Of a stretch of DNA of 64,000 nucleotides, positions 33,030 to 44,964 are shown piece by piece. Numbering within the stretch: the first letter of the stretch is position 1; each line of letters starts with the position of its first letter. The notes beneath the pieces were generated by a model that made no database searches, was not told the origin of the DNA, and saw only the letters and a list, made by a program, of their open reading frames with translations. The stretch comes from Epiperipatus broadwayi (lineage: Eukaryota > Onychophora > Udeonychophora > Euonychophora > Peripatidae): contig JAQFVV010012496.1 of assembly GCA_028023455.1 (NCBI GenBank), positions 1,548,001 to 1,612,000 on the forward strand, in the 5' to 3' direction. The translations under genes and the position numbers were made by a program.

Positions 33030-35260
33030 AAAAATAATAATGGTTAGCATGTTTAGTTCACAATATTTTTTCAGCTATTTTTTGTTTATATGATACATTA
33101 TGAAAAGGGATTGAATATTTTCATGATTATCGAATCAACATCAAAATTCAGTATCTCTTAATACAATACATTATGAAAAGTCATTAATTATTTTCATAAT
33201 TATTGAATGAACATCGAAATTCAGTAGTGAATAATATTTCTGTAGTGTGATTTTTACTACACTATTTTCACACAAGGTAGGGGCTAGTTTCTGCCCACTT
33301 TTAACACCTTGTGGAGCGATGTAATCATAAACATATGACCCAAGACGTGTGAAAAAAATGGTAGGGACTGGTTTCCACTTTTAACATCTTGTGGAGGATG
33401 TAACATATGACCCAAGATGTGTGCAAAAGATGATAGGGACCGGTTTTCATTTTTAACATCTTGTGGAGGGATGTAATCGTAAACATATGACCAAAAACAT
33501 TTGAAAAAAGATATATGTTTTTGGTCATATATTTATGATTACATCTCTTCACAAGATGTTAAAAGTGGACAGAAACCAGTCCTTACCATGTTTGAATGGT
33601 GTAGTGATTACATTACAGAAATATTATTCATTATTGAATAATCTCTAGTCTAATGATATGACTAATAAAAATTATTAATATCAAAATTCAGTGTCTTTTA
33701 ATGCGATACATTGTGAAAAATTACTAAATATTTTCTGGTTACTAAATCAACATCAAAATTGAGTGTCTCTTAATATAATATTTTATGAAAAGTGATTAAA
33801 TATTTTCACACAAGATAGGGACTGGTTTCTGCCCACTTAAAGCCCTTGTAGAGGGATGTAATCGTAAACATATGACCAAAGACATGTCTTTAGTCATATG
33901 CTTATGAATACATCCCTCTAAAAGTGGACAGAAACCAGTCCTTACCATACGTGTGAATAGTGTACTGATTACACTTCAGAAATATTATTCATTATTGGAT
34001 AATCTCTAATCTAATGAATGACTAATAAAAATTATTAATAGCAATATTCAGTGACTTTTAATATGACACATGATTATCGAATCAACATCGAAATTCAGTG
34101 TCTCTTAATACAATACATTATGAAAAGTGATTAATTATTTTCATAATTATTGAATGAATATTAAAATTCATTAGTGAATAATATTTTTTCCACAAGGTAT
34201 TAAAAGTGAATAGAAACCAATCTATTTTGATTGAGATTGGTGTAATGAAAATTATACTACAGAAATATTATTCATTATTGGATAATATCTAGTCCAATGA
34301 ATGACTAATAAAAATGATTAATATCAAAATTCAATGTCTCGTAATAGAAGTATACACTCTTATTCTTCTCTTTTACTTTCTTTGCATATTTTCATATATT
34401 CATATATATATATATTGCTTATAATAACTTCTTCTTATACACTGCAGTGCAAATAAATTTTCTTCAAAAAATTCTTTATTTCCCTTACAGTTTTGACTGT
34501 CCAGCAGTCTTCATGAGAGCTTTTCAAACCTCCTCTGCTCTTAAAAAAACTTCTTTATTTTTCTTAGTTTTGACTGTCCAGCAGTCTTCATCAGAGCTTT
34601 TCAAATTTCTCCTCTGCTTTGAAAAGCTCTGTTGAAGACTGCTGGACAGTCGAAACTGTAAGGAAAATAAAGAAGTTTTTTTAAGAAAATTTGTTTGCAC
34701 TGAAGTGTATATGAAAGAAGTTATTATAAGCAATATATATATATATGTCTCTTAATATGCAAAAGTGATTAATTATTTTCATAATTATTGAATGAACATC
34801 GAAATTCAGTCGTAAATAATATTTCTGTAGTGTAATTTTTATTATACTATTTTCACACTAGGTAGGTATTAGTTTCTGCTACTTTTAATACCTTGCCGAG
34901 GGATGTAATCATAAACATATGACCAAAGATGTGAAAATACAGTAACAACTGGTTTCTGTTCATTTTTAACACCTTGTGGAGGAATGTAATCGTAAACATG
35001 ACCAAAGACATGAAAAAGATGTATATCTTTGGTCATATGAGTGGACAGAAACTAGTCGCTTGCATGCGAATAGTATAGTGATTACACTACAAAAATATTA
35101 TTTATTATTGGATAATCTCTAGTCTAATGAATGACTAATAAAAATTATTAATATCAAAATTCAGTCTTATAATACAATACATTTTGAAAAGCGACTAAAT
35201 ATTTTGATGATTATTGATTCAACATCAAAATTCTGTGTCTCTTAATTCTTTTTTAGCATT
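33030..35260. repeat. Family C: array of tandem and inverted modules
   Basis: A module of about 72 bp (AAATTCAGTGTCTCTTAATA, CATTATGAAAAGTGATTAA, TTTTCATAATTATTGAAT) recurs near 33130, 33180, 33680, 33740, 34075, 34100, 34765, 35155 and 35215. Between copies lie inverted blocks: GGGACTGGTTTCTGCCCACT, CACCTTGTGGAGGGATGTAA, CGTAAACATATGACCAAAGA and their reverse complements, with hairpin centres near 33510 and 33880. Distal arms CACAAGGT/ACCTTGTG are kept. The family D element at 34347 inserted into it. No coding frame. Confidence 0.75.
34347..34743. mobile_element. Family D hammerhead foldback with 13-bp TSD
   Basis: Direct flanks ATGTCTCGTAATA (34334-34346) and ATGTCTCTTAATA (34744-34756), one mismatch, derive from the family C module. 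It starts GAAGTATACACTCTTATTC like the copy at 56159. It holds three cores: two antisense in the left part (both with GAAA changed to AAAA, one also with CTCATGA) and one sense at 34628-34668 (CTGTTGA, GACTG-CTGGA-CAGTC, GAAA). Distal stem I CTTT/AAAG. The sense core has A6 changed. Confidence 0.75.
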
Positions 35261-35889
35261 AAACATTATGTGGCCAGAGTCAATTTGCATATATCTCTGC
35301 TTAATAAATTGCAGTGATTATCTACATCAGCTCTTTTTATTTATTGAAAATTCATATCTACGGAAAAGGCAGCGCGTTTATGAAATTTGGTTTGTGCTTT
35401 ATTATTGGATAAAATGTTCACAGTGATTATTTTTTGCAAATATAGTATTGTCATTATTTTGTAATCCTTTGTAAAAAAAAAAAAATCAGGAAAATGGGGG
35501 GGGGGGGCAGTAATAATATAAAAAAAGAGACGCTCTACCAATTTTAGTATCATCTTAATGCTGGAGTTTGTAGTGAAGTAAGTTTGTTTTATGAAAGCAA
35601 TGTTGTTTTTTTTCAGTTTTGGATTAATTTAAACCATAGTTCAAAATATTAAGTATGCTGTTGCAGTATATTGCTGAACGACACATTCATTGTTATCTTA
35701 AGATTATCCGGATAGTTTTTTTTAAAAAAAAATTTGCCTAACATCTGGATTAAAAATTGTAAAAATAATACAGTTTTACTTAAAATTTCTAAATCATAAC
35801 AAATGGGAACTGATTTTTAACGTAAAATCAAACTATTGACATATTTCGTTTGTGCCTGATAACATTTTAATTTTATGTATTTTTTTTAG
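35261..35889. other. No gene seen; intron sequence upstream of the CPT1 exon
   Basis: AT-rich, with a G run near 35497. It ends in a polypyrimidine tract and AG at 35888-35889, a good 3' splice site before the CPT1 exon. Confidence 0.4.
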
Positions 35890-36058
35890 TTTTGTTTACT
35901 GCCATCTCTAACTTATCATGGCTGAAGCCCATGCTGCTGTCGCATTCTCATTTCAAATTACACATGAAGGTTTTGAGTTCCAGTTCGACAAGCAACTACT
36001 TCAAGAAGTTTGGGAGAGTGGCTTGCGATCATGGAAAAAAGGCATTGCCAGATTTAAG
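35890..36058 (+). CDS. CPT1: CPT1 first coding exon (coding from 35918)
   Basis: Carnitine O-palmitoyltransferase 1 transfers long-chain acyl groups from CoA to carnitine at the outer mitochondrial membrane, the committed step of fatty-acid import. The exon likely starts after AG at 35889 with 28 bases of 5' UTR. ATG is at 35918, and 47 codons lead to AAG|GT at 36058 (phase 0). The peptide opens MAEAHAAVAFSF and ends with SGLRSWKKGIARFK. It matches the N-terminal regulatory segment of animal CPT1, including the MAEAH start with Glu3 and His5, residues known in mammalian CPT1A to affect malonyl-CoA inhibition. It joins in frame to the exon at 55980. Upstream non-coding exon(s) must exist. A or B type is not decided by this segment. 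Confidence 0.93.
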
Positions 36059-36136
36059 GTATTAAGGTACTTTTTGTATGTAAATTTTAAAAAATGTCAA
36101 ATTCTGTCAACGGGTGATTAAAAAAAAATTATCAAA

Positions 36137-36900
36137 ATGTTTTATAGTGATATAAATTATAATTGAATACTCTCACTTTTCCAGACACAAGATATAGTCT
36201 TTTTGAAAAGATGGAATGAATCCACCAATCCTTTCGACCCAAACATTTATGTATGGGCAAATCTTAAGCGTTTGGAAATGAGAGCATGAAGATGTTAATT
36301 AATCACTTTAAATTACATTTATTATGCTTGAACGAATGACGCTTGCGAGATCTTTAAAATTTACGATACATCATTCTTTAGTTGAAATTAAACATATATA
36401 GTGGGGTATTATTTTTATATAGCGCTATGTTTTTATACTGTAATAGTGATATTAATGATTAAGCCAATGCACATGCGCTTTAAAGATAAATTATAAATGA
36501 ATACTCTCACTTTTCCAGACACAAGATATAGTCTTTTTTAAAAGATGGAATGAATCCACCCATCCTTTATATATGTTTAATTTCAACTAAAGAATGGCAT
36601 ATCATAAATTGTAAAGATTTCGCAAGCGTCATTCGTTCAAGCATAATAAATGTAATTTAAAGTGATTGCTTAACATCTTCACGCTCTCATTTCCATACGC
36701 TTAAGATTTGCCCATACATAAATGTTTGGGTCGAAAGGATGGGTGGATTCATTCCATCTTTTAAAAAAGACTATATCTTGTGTCTGGAAAAGTGAGAGTA
36801 TTCATTTATAATTTATATTTAAAGTGCATGTGCATTGGCTTAATCGCTAATATCACTATTACGGTATAAAAACATAGCGCTATATAAAATATCTCATTAA
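36137..36900. repeat. Family G element, tandem plus inverted (in CPT1 intron)
   Basis: A unit with TCTCACTTTTCCAGACACAA, GATGGAATGAATCCAC and CTTTCGACCCAAACATTTAT appears in + orientation at about 36150 and 36490 (offset 334 bp), and in reverse at 36576-36895. Outer sequence TTTTATATAGCGCTATG recurs inverted at the right end (CATAGCGCTATATAAAATA). It begins about 80 bp after the CPT1 exon donor. The block 36185-36289 reads as an open frame after a good AG acceptor, but the same sequence recurs elsewhere, so it is repeat, not exon. Confidence 0.75.
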
Positions 36901-39900
36901 AAATGTTTTATATTATTGAAAAAAGTAGTCTCGAAATATATCTAATTTTTAGACCTTTTTTTTTTCATCTTTTTTTTAAACAGTCATAATTTTAAAAGTT
37001 TGATGTGATGTATATACTAATTTTTTTTTTTAAATATATATATTAGGGATTATTTATTTAATTTCACTATTTAAACTCATTTAATTTTAAAAACTTAGAT
37101 TTTTTTCGTTAACTATTGGTATTATTAGGTTATAGTGATGCTAGCATTTCCTTGATGTTCGCCTATGTCCTTTATCTGAATATCATTCATTCAAACTACC
37201 GCTGCCATCTCGTCACTTCCCATACTTATTGTTATCCTAGTTATAATATTGTTCCTTTCATTGATTTCTCATCCAGATGTATAAAAAGATATATTTAATT
37301 TGATTAATGAACTTGTTTTAAGAAAAATAATTATAATTGTATGTATATAAAAAAATCATCCATTGCCCTTAAAAATTCGAGAAATATTTATTTGGGGTTG
37401 CATTTTAAGTATTAGTAAATTCGAATTTACGGTGTAAGTAAAAATAAAGTTATTTTTTCATTTTTTCAAAAGTAAAAGAAAAAAGGCATTCTTGAAAGTG
37501 TGATTTAAATCTTTCTTATATCTCTACATTTATAAGTGATATTATTTTTAATAGTCTTTGTGAATATGCCTCTGAGAATAAAGTAGATTTTCAGGCAGAA
37601 TGGCTTTAAACGGCACTTTTTTTACTGTGTCTAGATGAGATATATTCTATTTTATCATATGACATATAGAGACAATCCGACTCCATGTTTAGTTTCAACG
37701 AAAAACAATTCACTGTCGCCTGCTGGTTTACTTATTTTAGATAATAAACTAGATCTTATTTTTGAAATTCACATTTTTATACTTGGATGCCATTAACTCT
37801 GGAGGGCGACTTAAAGACGGCTGATTTAAATCAATATATTGTGTGTTCTAAATATAATATTAATAAAATTCCCATAAGCAGTAAACTATATCTTATATCA
37901 TTTCTTGAAATTCACATTCTCATACTTGAATGGCATTAATTCTGAGATATGATTTAAAGAAAGGTGATTCCGTTGGATACTTTGAATGTAATATCAAAAG
38001 AATACTTATTCTCTTTTTTCTTGATAAATTGAATACGCACTAATTACTGATGTTACATCCATTGAAATTACTAAAAGCAGTTCATTCCAGGTTGAAACAA
38101 AGCTAGCAGTGCTCTTTATAGTCTGTATATGATTCTGAACAGAGAAAGTTTCTTGACAAATCTATAAAATCTTTCGATTATATTAGGAAAGCTAGAAAGC
38201 TATCATGGATGCTAGGTCTAGCTGATCTAAGAGGGCACTTCCCAAAAATACAAATCACCATTACACAGTTAATATATAGATAATTTAATGAACAATAATT
38301 CATAGCGTTTTAACTATTTACATACATATGACTATTTTATATAAGAAGGCCCGAAGGCATACATAAATCATAAGGTAGGTTAGTATGACCTGTAACAGTC
38401 CTAGCTGACGGAGGCCAGCTCTCCACACTTGAAGTCCCTTGCATATGGTCGCGTTCTGCACCAGCTTACATCCATATGTACAGGTGAGGCTCCAAGAATC
38501 AAGTGAAGTCTTCTTGATCCAATTCGTACTGAGGTATTCATTGTTTCAATCCCTGAAGTTGATTGGTTCGTATTCCCATCTATCCGATCAGGTGATTCTT
38601 CATTTTTCTGCTCCATACAAGACTTTAAATCATTATCTCTCTGACTTTAATTAATGAGTTACATTTTAGTTTATCTTTTGAAGAAATCTAAACTCAAATT
38701 CCTTTAATTGTTTTATTTCATAAACGACATATTCCACTCTCATTATTTAGAAAATAATCTTTTTCTAATCTTAAAAGTTATAAATCTTTTACTTATTATT
38801 TTAAAAGAATCAGTCTTAAAATTCTTTAATTTATTTAAATTTATTTTTTCTCATTATATTTATAGCTATATATGTACGTGCATTTAAGCATACACACACA
38901 TATCAATGGAAAAATAACTTTAAAAGCAATATCTTGTATCTGCCAATGGAGATTATAATTCTTACATCTTAGACTTCTAAACCCAAGATTAATTTAATCT
39001 GACAAGAGACCCCATGAAGTTATTCATTAGTTGTTTCTTCTGCCAGTCTTTCTTCTTCAGTTTGGAGGTCTATCTGGTAGTTTATTCTGAAGGTATGACT
39101 TTCATTATATAGGCAGTATGAGGTTTGGGTAATCAATCCTCATTTTATCTGGTGGTTCCTTTAGTATACTGTCAAAGTTAGTGGCGATTTGTAATCCGGC
39201 CATTTCTTCACTACATTTGTTGATCAACCTTGCTCCTAAACTATATGGCTGATCACCTAGTTTAATCTGTTTTTCATCTTCTTTATGCCCTTCCCATTTT
39301 ATTTTATTTTATCTTTCTAACAGTACCTACAGAAGTTTTTTTCCTAATTTTTTTTTTTAGAGACAGTCTTAATAACATCAAGATGTAATATGTATTCTCA
39401 AGGTAGCTGACAAATTGGCACTTTTTTCTATGGAAATTTCCATGGATGAAACACCTGCCGAAAAATTTTGTTTCCAAACTGGAACATAATGTGAATATGT
39501 GAAGAAATTTTGAAAACTTACTTTGTAGCTCATACTGGATTTTTTGAATTACGCATTCATTGTTGCCCAGGTACCTAAAATGTTGATATCCAGTTGCAGC
39601 TTTTCCTTTAGGTCATTTGGTCAATGACCCATCAAAAATAAAAATGAATTTAATAAAAATAATATTTTTAAAAAAAAAAAAACATGAATATATTATTTTA
39701 ATTAAAATTAAAAGTTTTCGTAATTCAAATTAGACTAACTTATTTTTGACGAATTACATAGTTCATTAATTCTTTTATTTTAAAATGGGTATGATTCAAA
39801 TCAAAGTGGATTGGATGAATTTTTCTATTCCAAGAATTATTTTCAATGAAAGCTTTAATTTTTTTTATCTACATAAATATCGAATTATCTAGAGTTATTG

Positions 39901-40419
39901 CAGTAAATGTACTGGACATTATTCCCAGAAAATTGATGAGTTTAGTTTAGTACATACTTCATTACTTGGTGTTTGTTCTATTCTTCTGGTGATAATAGTT
40001 AGTTGTTAATAATCATTACCCACTAAATGTCTACAAAATGACCTTCCCATAAAGTTTACTACGAGCAGCCATTGTTGATATCATCATTCCGTTCCTCAAA
40101 TCCAGGAATATCATTTTTAATTCTTTAAGAGTCTGTTATGTTATACAAAGGATCATCAAAAAATGACAGATGAAACCATCACCCTGCTTTTTATAGAAAG
40201 CAAACCCCGTTTGTAAATAAAGAATTTCTCAATCAGTTAAATCAGTAAACAATGTCTTAATATCTGGTGTTTTTTGTTTGCTTTAAATCGGCATCATGTG
40301 TCTGTGATTCACATCCACTTGTTTTATTAGCTGTAGTTTGTTGTCTCAAATTTTGTTTCTTCTCATTTTCTATCTTTAGCACTTCTTGTCTTGGATCATC
40401 TATTATTACTTGTTCTTTC
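36901..40419. other. CPT1 intron sequence, no gene seen
   Basis: AT-rich intron DNA. Frames near 38401-38654 on both strands overlap each other and show no recognised motif. No repeat family listed here was recognised in it. Confidence 0.35.
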
Positions 40420-41160
40420 TCAATCTATTTCTTCCCACCCCTTTAATAGTTTTTGTTCACTATTTTCCTTCTTTTCTAAATCACTAGGTTTGTTTTCCAC
40501 CATTTTATTTTTTCCAACTTTCATTTTATCTTTCTCAATTTCTATATTTTGATCTGAGTGTTCTATGCTATGTTTTAAGTCATCTTGTTCCTCTTCTATC
40601 TTCAACTTTAACAATTTTTTTCTATTGTTGTCTTGTTTGCATTCTTCAATAGGATTAATATTGTTTTTACTAGCTTCCTCTTTGTATACAAAATTCTTGA
40701 TATTATCGATTATGAGATCTTTATCCTCTACAAGCTCTTGAATTTTATGTGGATTACATCCTTCCTCCATCATGTTTGTATTACGTTGTTCTGATTTCTT
40801 ATTGGGAACAATATTATTTTTATAATCTTTATCTTTAATTTTATCCTTTTTTATTTCTACTTTCATCTATCATCTTTAGCTAATGCTTCTCGTAATTGCT
40901 TCATCATTTGTCTTTCTCTCTGTGTCATTCTCACATAATTCCTTTATCCATTGTCTTTGATTGTGTTTTGACTTATCATTTGTTCCTGTCTCTGTCTGCA
41001 TTCTTCATCCTTTGGGTATGTTTCAGTTCTGCATCTTTCAGTGTTTATTTTTGTCTCCGCTCTGCATCTCTCATCATTTGTTTTTGACTCTGTTCTGAAT
41101 CTTTCATTATTTGTTCTTATCTCTGCGTTACATCTTTCATTATTTTGGCAAACATTTCTA
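40420..41160 (-). pseudogene. Decayed Lys/Glu/Gln-rich coiled-coil coding remnant
   Basis: On the minus strand an open frame at 40420-40866 gives 148 residues very rich in Lys, Glu, Asn and Asp. Upstream (41150-40880, minus) a degenerate repeat of about 15 residues is visible through stops and shifts: EQSQKQMMRDAERRQK, TLKDAELKHTQRMKNADRD. It resembles charged coiled-coil regions of retroelement Gag-like or structural proteins, but I cannot name the family. It sits antisense inside the CPT1 intron. The alternative is an AT-rich low-complexity frame arising by chance. The upstream repetition argues for a once-coding sequence. Confidence 0.35.
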
Positions 41161-41485
41161 TTACCATGATGTGTTCTGTTTTCTTTTGCCCATCTTAAAA
41201 TTAATGGTTATATATATATATATTTTCGTGATTCTTTTTCTCTTTCTTAATTCGCTGATCGTTTCATCTCCAATCAGCAATCTTCCAAATGAATGCCGAC
41301 TGTTTCCAATTACAAAGTCATCCACTTCTTGTCTATTATTTTTATAACTCATTTGCATCTGCCTTGTGTACCAAATTAGCATAAAATAATTACTTAACAA
41401 TGTCATGAAGATGCAATTAGGTGATTTTTACTCATGCCACCACAATATGTATCAAATTATATAATAATAATGATAATAAAAAATG

Positions 41486-44400
41486 GGCTGCAGAAAGGAG
41501 TTTGCTATTAACTGAAAGGAGACCCTTTGATTCCTCTTGGAGGCCTTAAAGGAACCGAGCAGGGCAAATTCCTAATGTTCACTCCATACGTTCTTGTCGT
41601 TGCAGCTGTTATTACTATATGTTTATTCATATAGTATACGAGCATGGATGGGCTGCTCACCAACACGCATTAGCCAGCGTGGTGAGTTTATTGGCTTTTT
41701 ACTTCTGAGTTTAAGATCAAGAAACACCATGGTCTTTCTTCTCAGTGCCTGATAAGGCAGAATGAATGTTTGTGTAAATGATAAAGATTTTTCCCAATTA
41801 TACAATTATGACAGACAAAAATAAAGCATGGCCCTTAATCCCAGGAGGCTGTAAAGTCACCAACCAAGGCAGCGGTTGGTGGCCGAAGGCGGAGGGTGCT
41901 AAGAATATCCTGGAGGCGAACCCAGGCTGCCATTTGATGACTTTTTATTTAGGTACTTACAACTGCAGATCACTTTCAAGTGAAGGAAGATTGCAAGAAT
42001 TAGAAGAAGAACTCTCTTATATTAAATGGGATATTATTGGACTTTGTGAAGTTAGAAGAAAAGGTGAAGAGACAATTGATTTAAAAAGTGGACATATGCT
42101 CTATTATAAAGGCACAAATATTGGAAATACAAGTGGAGTAGGATTCATTATAAATAAAAAGTGGAAGAACAATATTGTGGAGATTGATGGTGTATCAGAC
42201 AGAGTGGCAAGATTAGTTATACAACTTAATAGCAGATATCAAATGCAGATAATTCAGGTTTATGCCCCAACAAGTTCTCACAGTGATGAAGTAGTAGAAG
42301 ATTTTTATATGGATGTACAAAAGGCTTTTGATCAGAGTAAACAACATTTTAAAATTGTTATGGGAGATTTTAATGCTAGAATTGGTAAACAAATGAAAGA
42401 TGAAAGTGTTGTAGGTAATTTTGGTTATGGTAATAGAAATGAGAGAGGACATAGACTTGTGGAGTTTGCAGAGAAGGAAAAACTTTATATTATGAATTCT
42501 TTTTTTGAGAAAAATGTTAGAAGGAAATGGACATGGAAGCATCCAAATGAAGGTACAGCAGAATTGGATTATATTTTGACTAACAGGAAATACATATTTC
42601 AAGATTGTAATGTTCTTAATAAATTTAACACAGGAAGTGATCATCGATTAGTAAGGGGTAAGATACATGTTAATGTAAAACTAGAGAGACAAAAATTATT
42701 AAGAAAAACTATATTTACAGTTGATATTCCTAATCTTCAGAAACATTCTAATGAATTTAAATTAGAACTTACAAATCGGTTTCAAGTATTAGTAGATTTT
42801 GAACATGATTCAGATTTGAATGAAATTAATATGAAAATAACTGATACACTTTTAAAAACTGCAACAAAGATAGCTGGTAGAAAAAAGCAGCAATTGACTA
42901 ATAAAATTTCTACTGAGACTAGAGAACTTATGAAGAAAAGAAGGAATATGAAGATATACAAGAATGATGCATTAAAAAAAATTGAATATCTCGAATTTTG
43001 TAAAATGGTCCGGAAAAGTGTTGACTGTGAACTAGCAAGAAAAGCTGTAGAAGAAAATAAAAGTCTTAAGAATGTAAAACAACATTTTGGTATTGGTAGG
43101 AAATTTATATCTGCAATAAGGAAAAAAGATGGAATTATTACTAAAAATAGGGATGACATTATGAAATTGGTAGAAGATTTTTATCAAGAATTATATAGTA
43201 ATAAAGAACAAGTACCTCCTATATCTATTACATCTTTCGAATTGCCCAGAATTTTAAATGAAGAAGTGAGAAATGCAATTAAATGTATGAAAAAAGGAAA
43301 GGCTCCAGGTAATGATGGAATTATAATTGATATATTAAAAGAAGCAGGTGAAGAAACAGAAAAAATATTAGCAAAGTTATATACCAAATGTCTAAATGAT
43401 AAAGATGTACCAGATGATTGGAAGAATGCAGTAATAATATTAATATTTAAAAAAGGTGATAAAGAAGATATTAGAAATTACAGACCTATCAGCCTTTTAT
43501 CAGTTTTATATAAAATTTTTACCAAGATAATTACAACTCGTCTACAGAGAACCTTGGATTTTCACCAACCAAGAGAACAAGCTGGATTTAAAAGTGGTTT
43601 TAGTACAGTAGATCATATTCAAGTATTGAGAGAAGTTATAGAAAGGACAAATGAATATGAGTTGTCATTATGTTTTGGATTTGTAGATTATGAAAAGGCA
43701 TTTGATTCTATAAACATTTCTTCAGTGATTAAAGCATTGGATCATCAAGGTATAGATCCAGGATATTGTCATATTTTAAAGAATATTTATAAAAATGCAA
43801 CAGCAACAATTAGATTACATAATGATACTGGGAAAGTCAACATTGAGAAAGGTGTAAGACAAGGTGACTCCATATCTCCAAAACTTTTTACAGCAGTGCT
43901 GCAAGAAGTTTTTTGTGGATTAAAATGGGAAACTAAAGGAGTGAAAGTAAATGGAGATTATTTAAGTCATTTAGATTTCACAGATGATGTAGTTGTTTTT
44001 GCAAATAATGCTTCGGAGCTGCAGGAAATGTTGCAGGAGTTATCAGATGAAAGTAGGACTAAAGATAAATGTTAAAAAGACTAAAGTAATGTTTAATCGA
44101 TTTGCTCAAAATATGAAAATAAAGATTGATTATGATGAATTAGAAGAAGTTAAGAGTTACAAATACCTTGGTCAGATTATTAATACAGATGGAAACATAA
44201 TGGAGGAAATTAATCATAGAATTAAACTTGGTTGGAGTGCTTTCGGTAGAAATAACTTGATATTAAAAGGAAATATGCCTATGTGTTTGAAAAGAAAGGT
44301 TTTTAACAAATGTGTTTTACCAGTTCTTACTTATGGATCTGAGACTTGGACACTTAATAGAAGATCAATACAGAGACTTCAGACCATTCAAAGAAGTATG

Positions 44401-44799
44401 GAGAGATGTATGTTGGGAGTAACAAGAAGAGATCGAAAATGCAATGTATGGGTAAGAGAACAAACAGGTGTTACTGACCCATGAAAACTGCAATGTATGG
44501 GTAAGAGAACAAACAGGTGTTACTGACCTCATTGAAAAAATTAAAAGATTGAAGTGGAGTTGGGCTGGACATATTGCTAGAAGAGATGATAATAGATGGA
44601 CAATTGAAATTTTAAACTGGATTCCAAGAGATTGTAAAAGACCCAGAAGGAGACCACATGTAAGATGGATGGATGAAATAAGAAAATGTGTAGGGGTGAT
44701 GTGGAGAAGAGAAGCTAAAGATCGGAGAAGATGGATTAAACTTGGAGAGACCTTCATCCTGCAGTTGATTGATAATGGTTGATAATGATGATGATGATG
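41486..44799 (+). mobile_element. Full-length RTE-type non-LTR retrotransposon with 11-bp TSD
   Basis: The element starts GGCTGCAGAAAGGAG, has a 5' leader of about 320 bp, one long coding region and a GATGATGATGATGA 3' tail with no poly-A, as in RTE-clade elements. Perfect AATAAAAAATG repeats lie at 41475-41485 and 44800-44810. It lies in the CPT1 intron in the gene's orientation. It is the youngest and reference copy. Its 5' end agrees with the outer ends of copies at 185 and 7657. Confidence 0.92.
41808..44782 (+). pseudogene. RTE endonuclease-reverse transcriptase, two frameshift lesions
   Basis: One polyprotein should nick target DNA and reverse-transcribe the element RNA at the nick. 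The frame is open from 41778; MTDK at 41808 is preferred as start because copies 2 and 4 keep it. An AP-type endonuclease comes first ([46 protein letters not shown]). The reverse transcriptase follows ([61 protein letters not shown]), with FTDD in the catalytic box in place of the usual xADD. An 8-bp deletion between AGTA repeats near 44052 shifts the frame, which continues in the frame at 43993-44484 ([26 protein letters not shown]). A 49-bp partial tandem duplication (44441-44479 repeated at 44490-44528) shifts it again. The end is GHIARRDDNRW, RPHVRWMDEI. Inactive as it stands. Confidence 0.9.
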
Positions 44800-44964
44800 A
44801 ATAAAAAATGAGGGTATTTGAATTATGTGATAATTAGCATTGGTCCCATAACTCTATAAAGAATATTGTTTCAGGATTCGGTTGTTGATATTCAAGGTTT
44901 AAATTGTCATTCCTTTGGATTAGGTGGTTATTTATTGAGCTTTCATATTTGAAGCTAGATTATA

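Noticed and set aside
34347-34743. Family D as a classical foldback DNA transposon
   Set aside because: The left arm overhang is asymmetric, TSDs are 13-14 bp, and both arms carry a hammerhead core, which fits retroposition better.
33030-35260. Family C as another hammerhead family because of AGAAACCAGTC between paired arms
   Set aside because: No CTGANGA at the required place in any copy; kept only as a foldback repeat.
36185-36289. Open frame after a good splice acceptor just downstream of the first CPT1 coding exon, at first taken as the next exon
   Set aside because: The same sequence recurs as direct and inverted repeat (36505, 36785 region, 55075, 55385), and CPT1 requires the NGxxxGVYPAS block next, which is found at 55980.
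38401-38654. Opposed 71-codon frames as a small gene
   Set aside because: Overlapping antisense frames of equal length, no recognised motif, no splice or promoter context.
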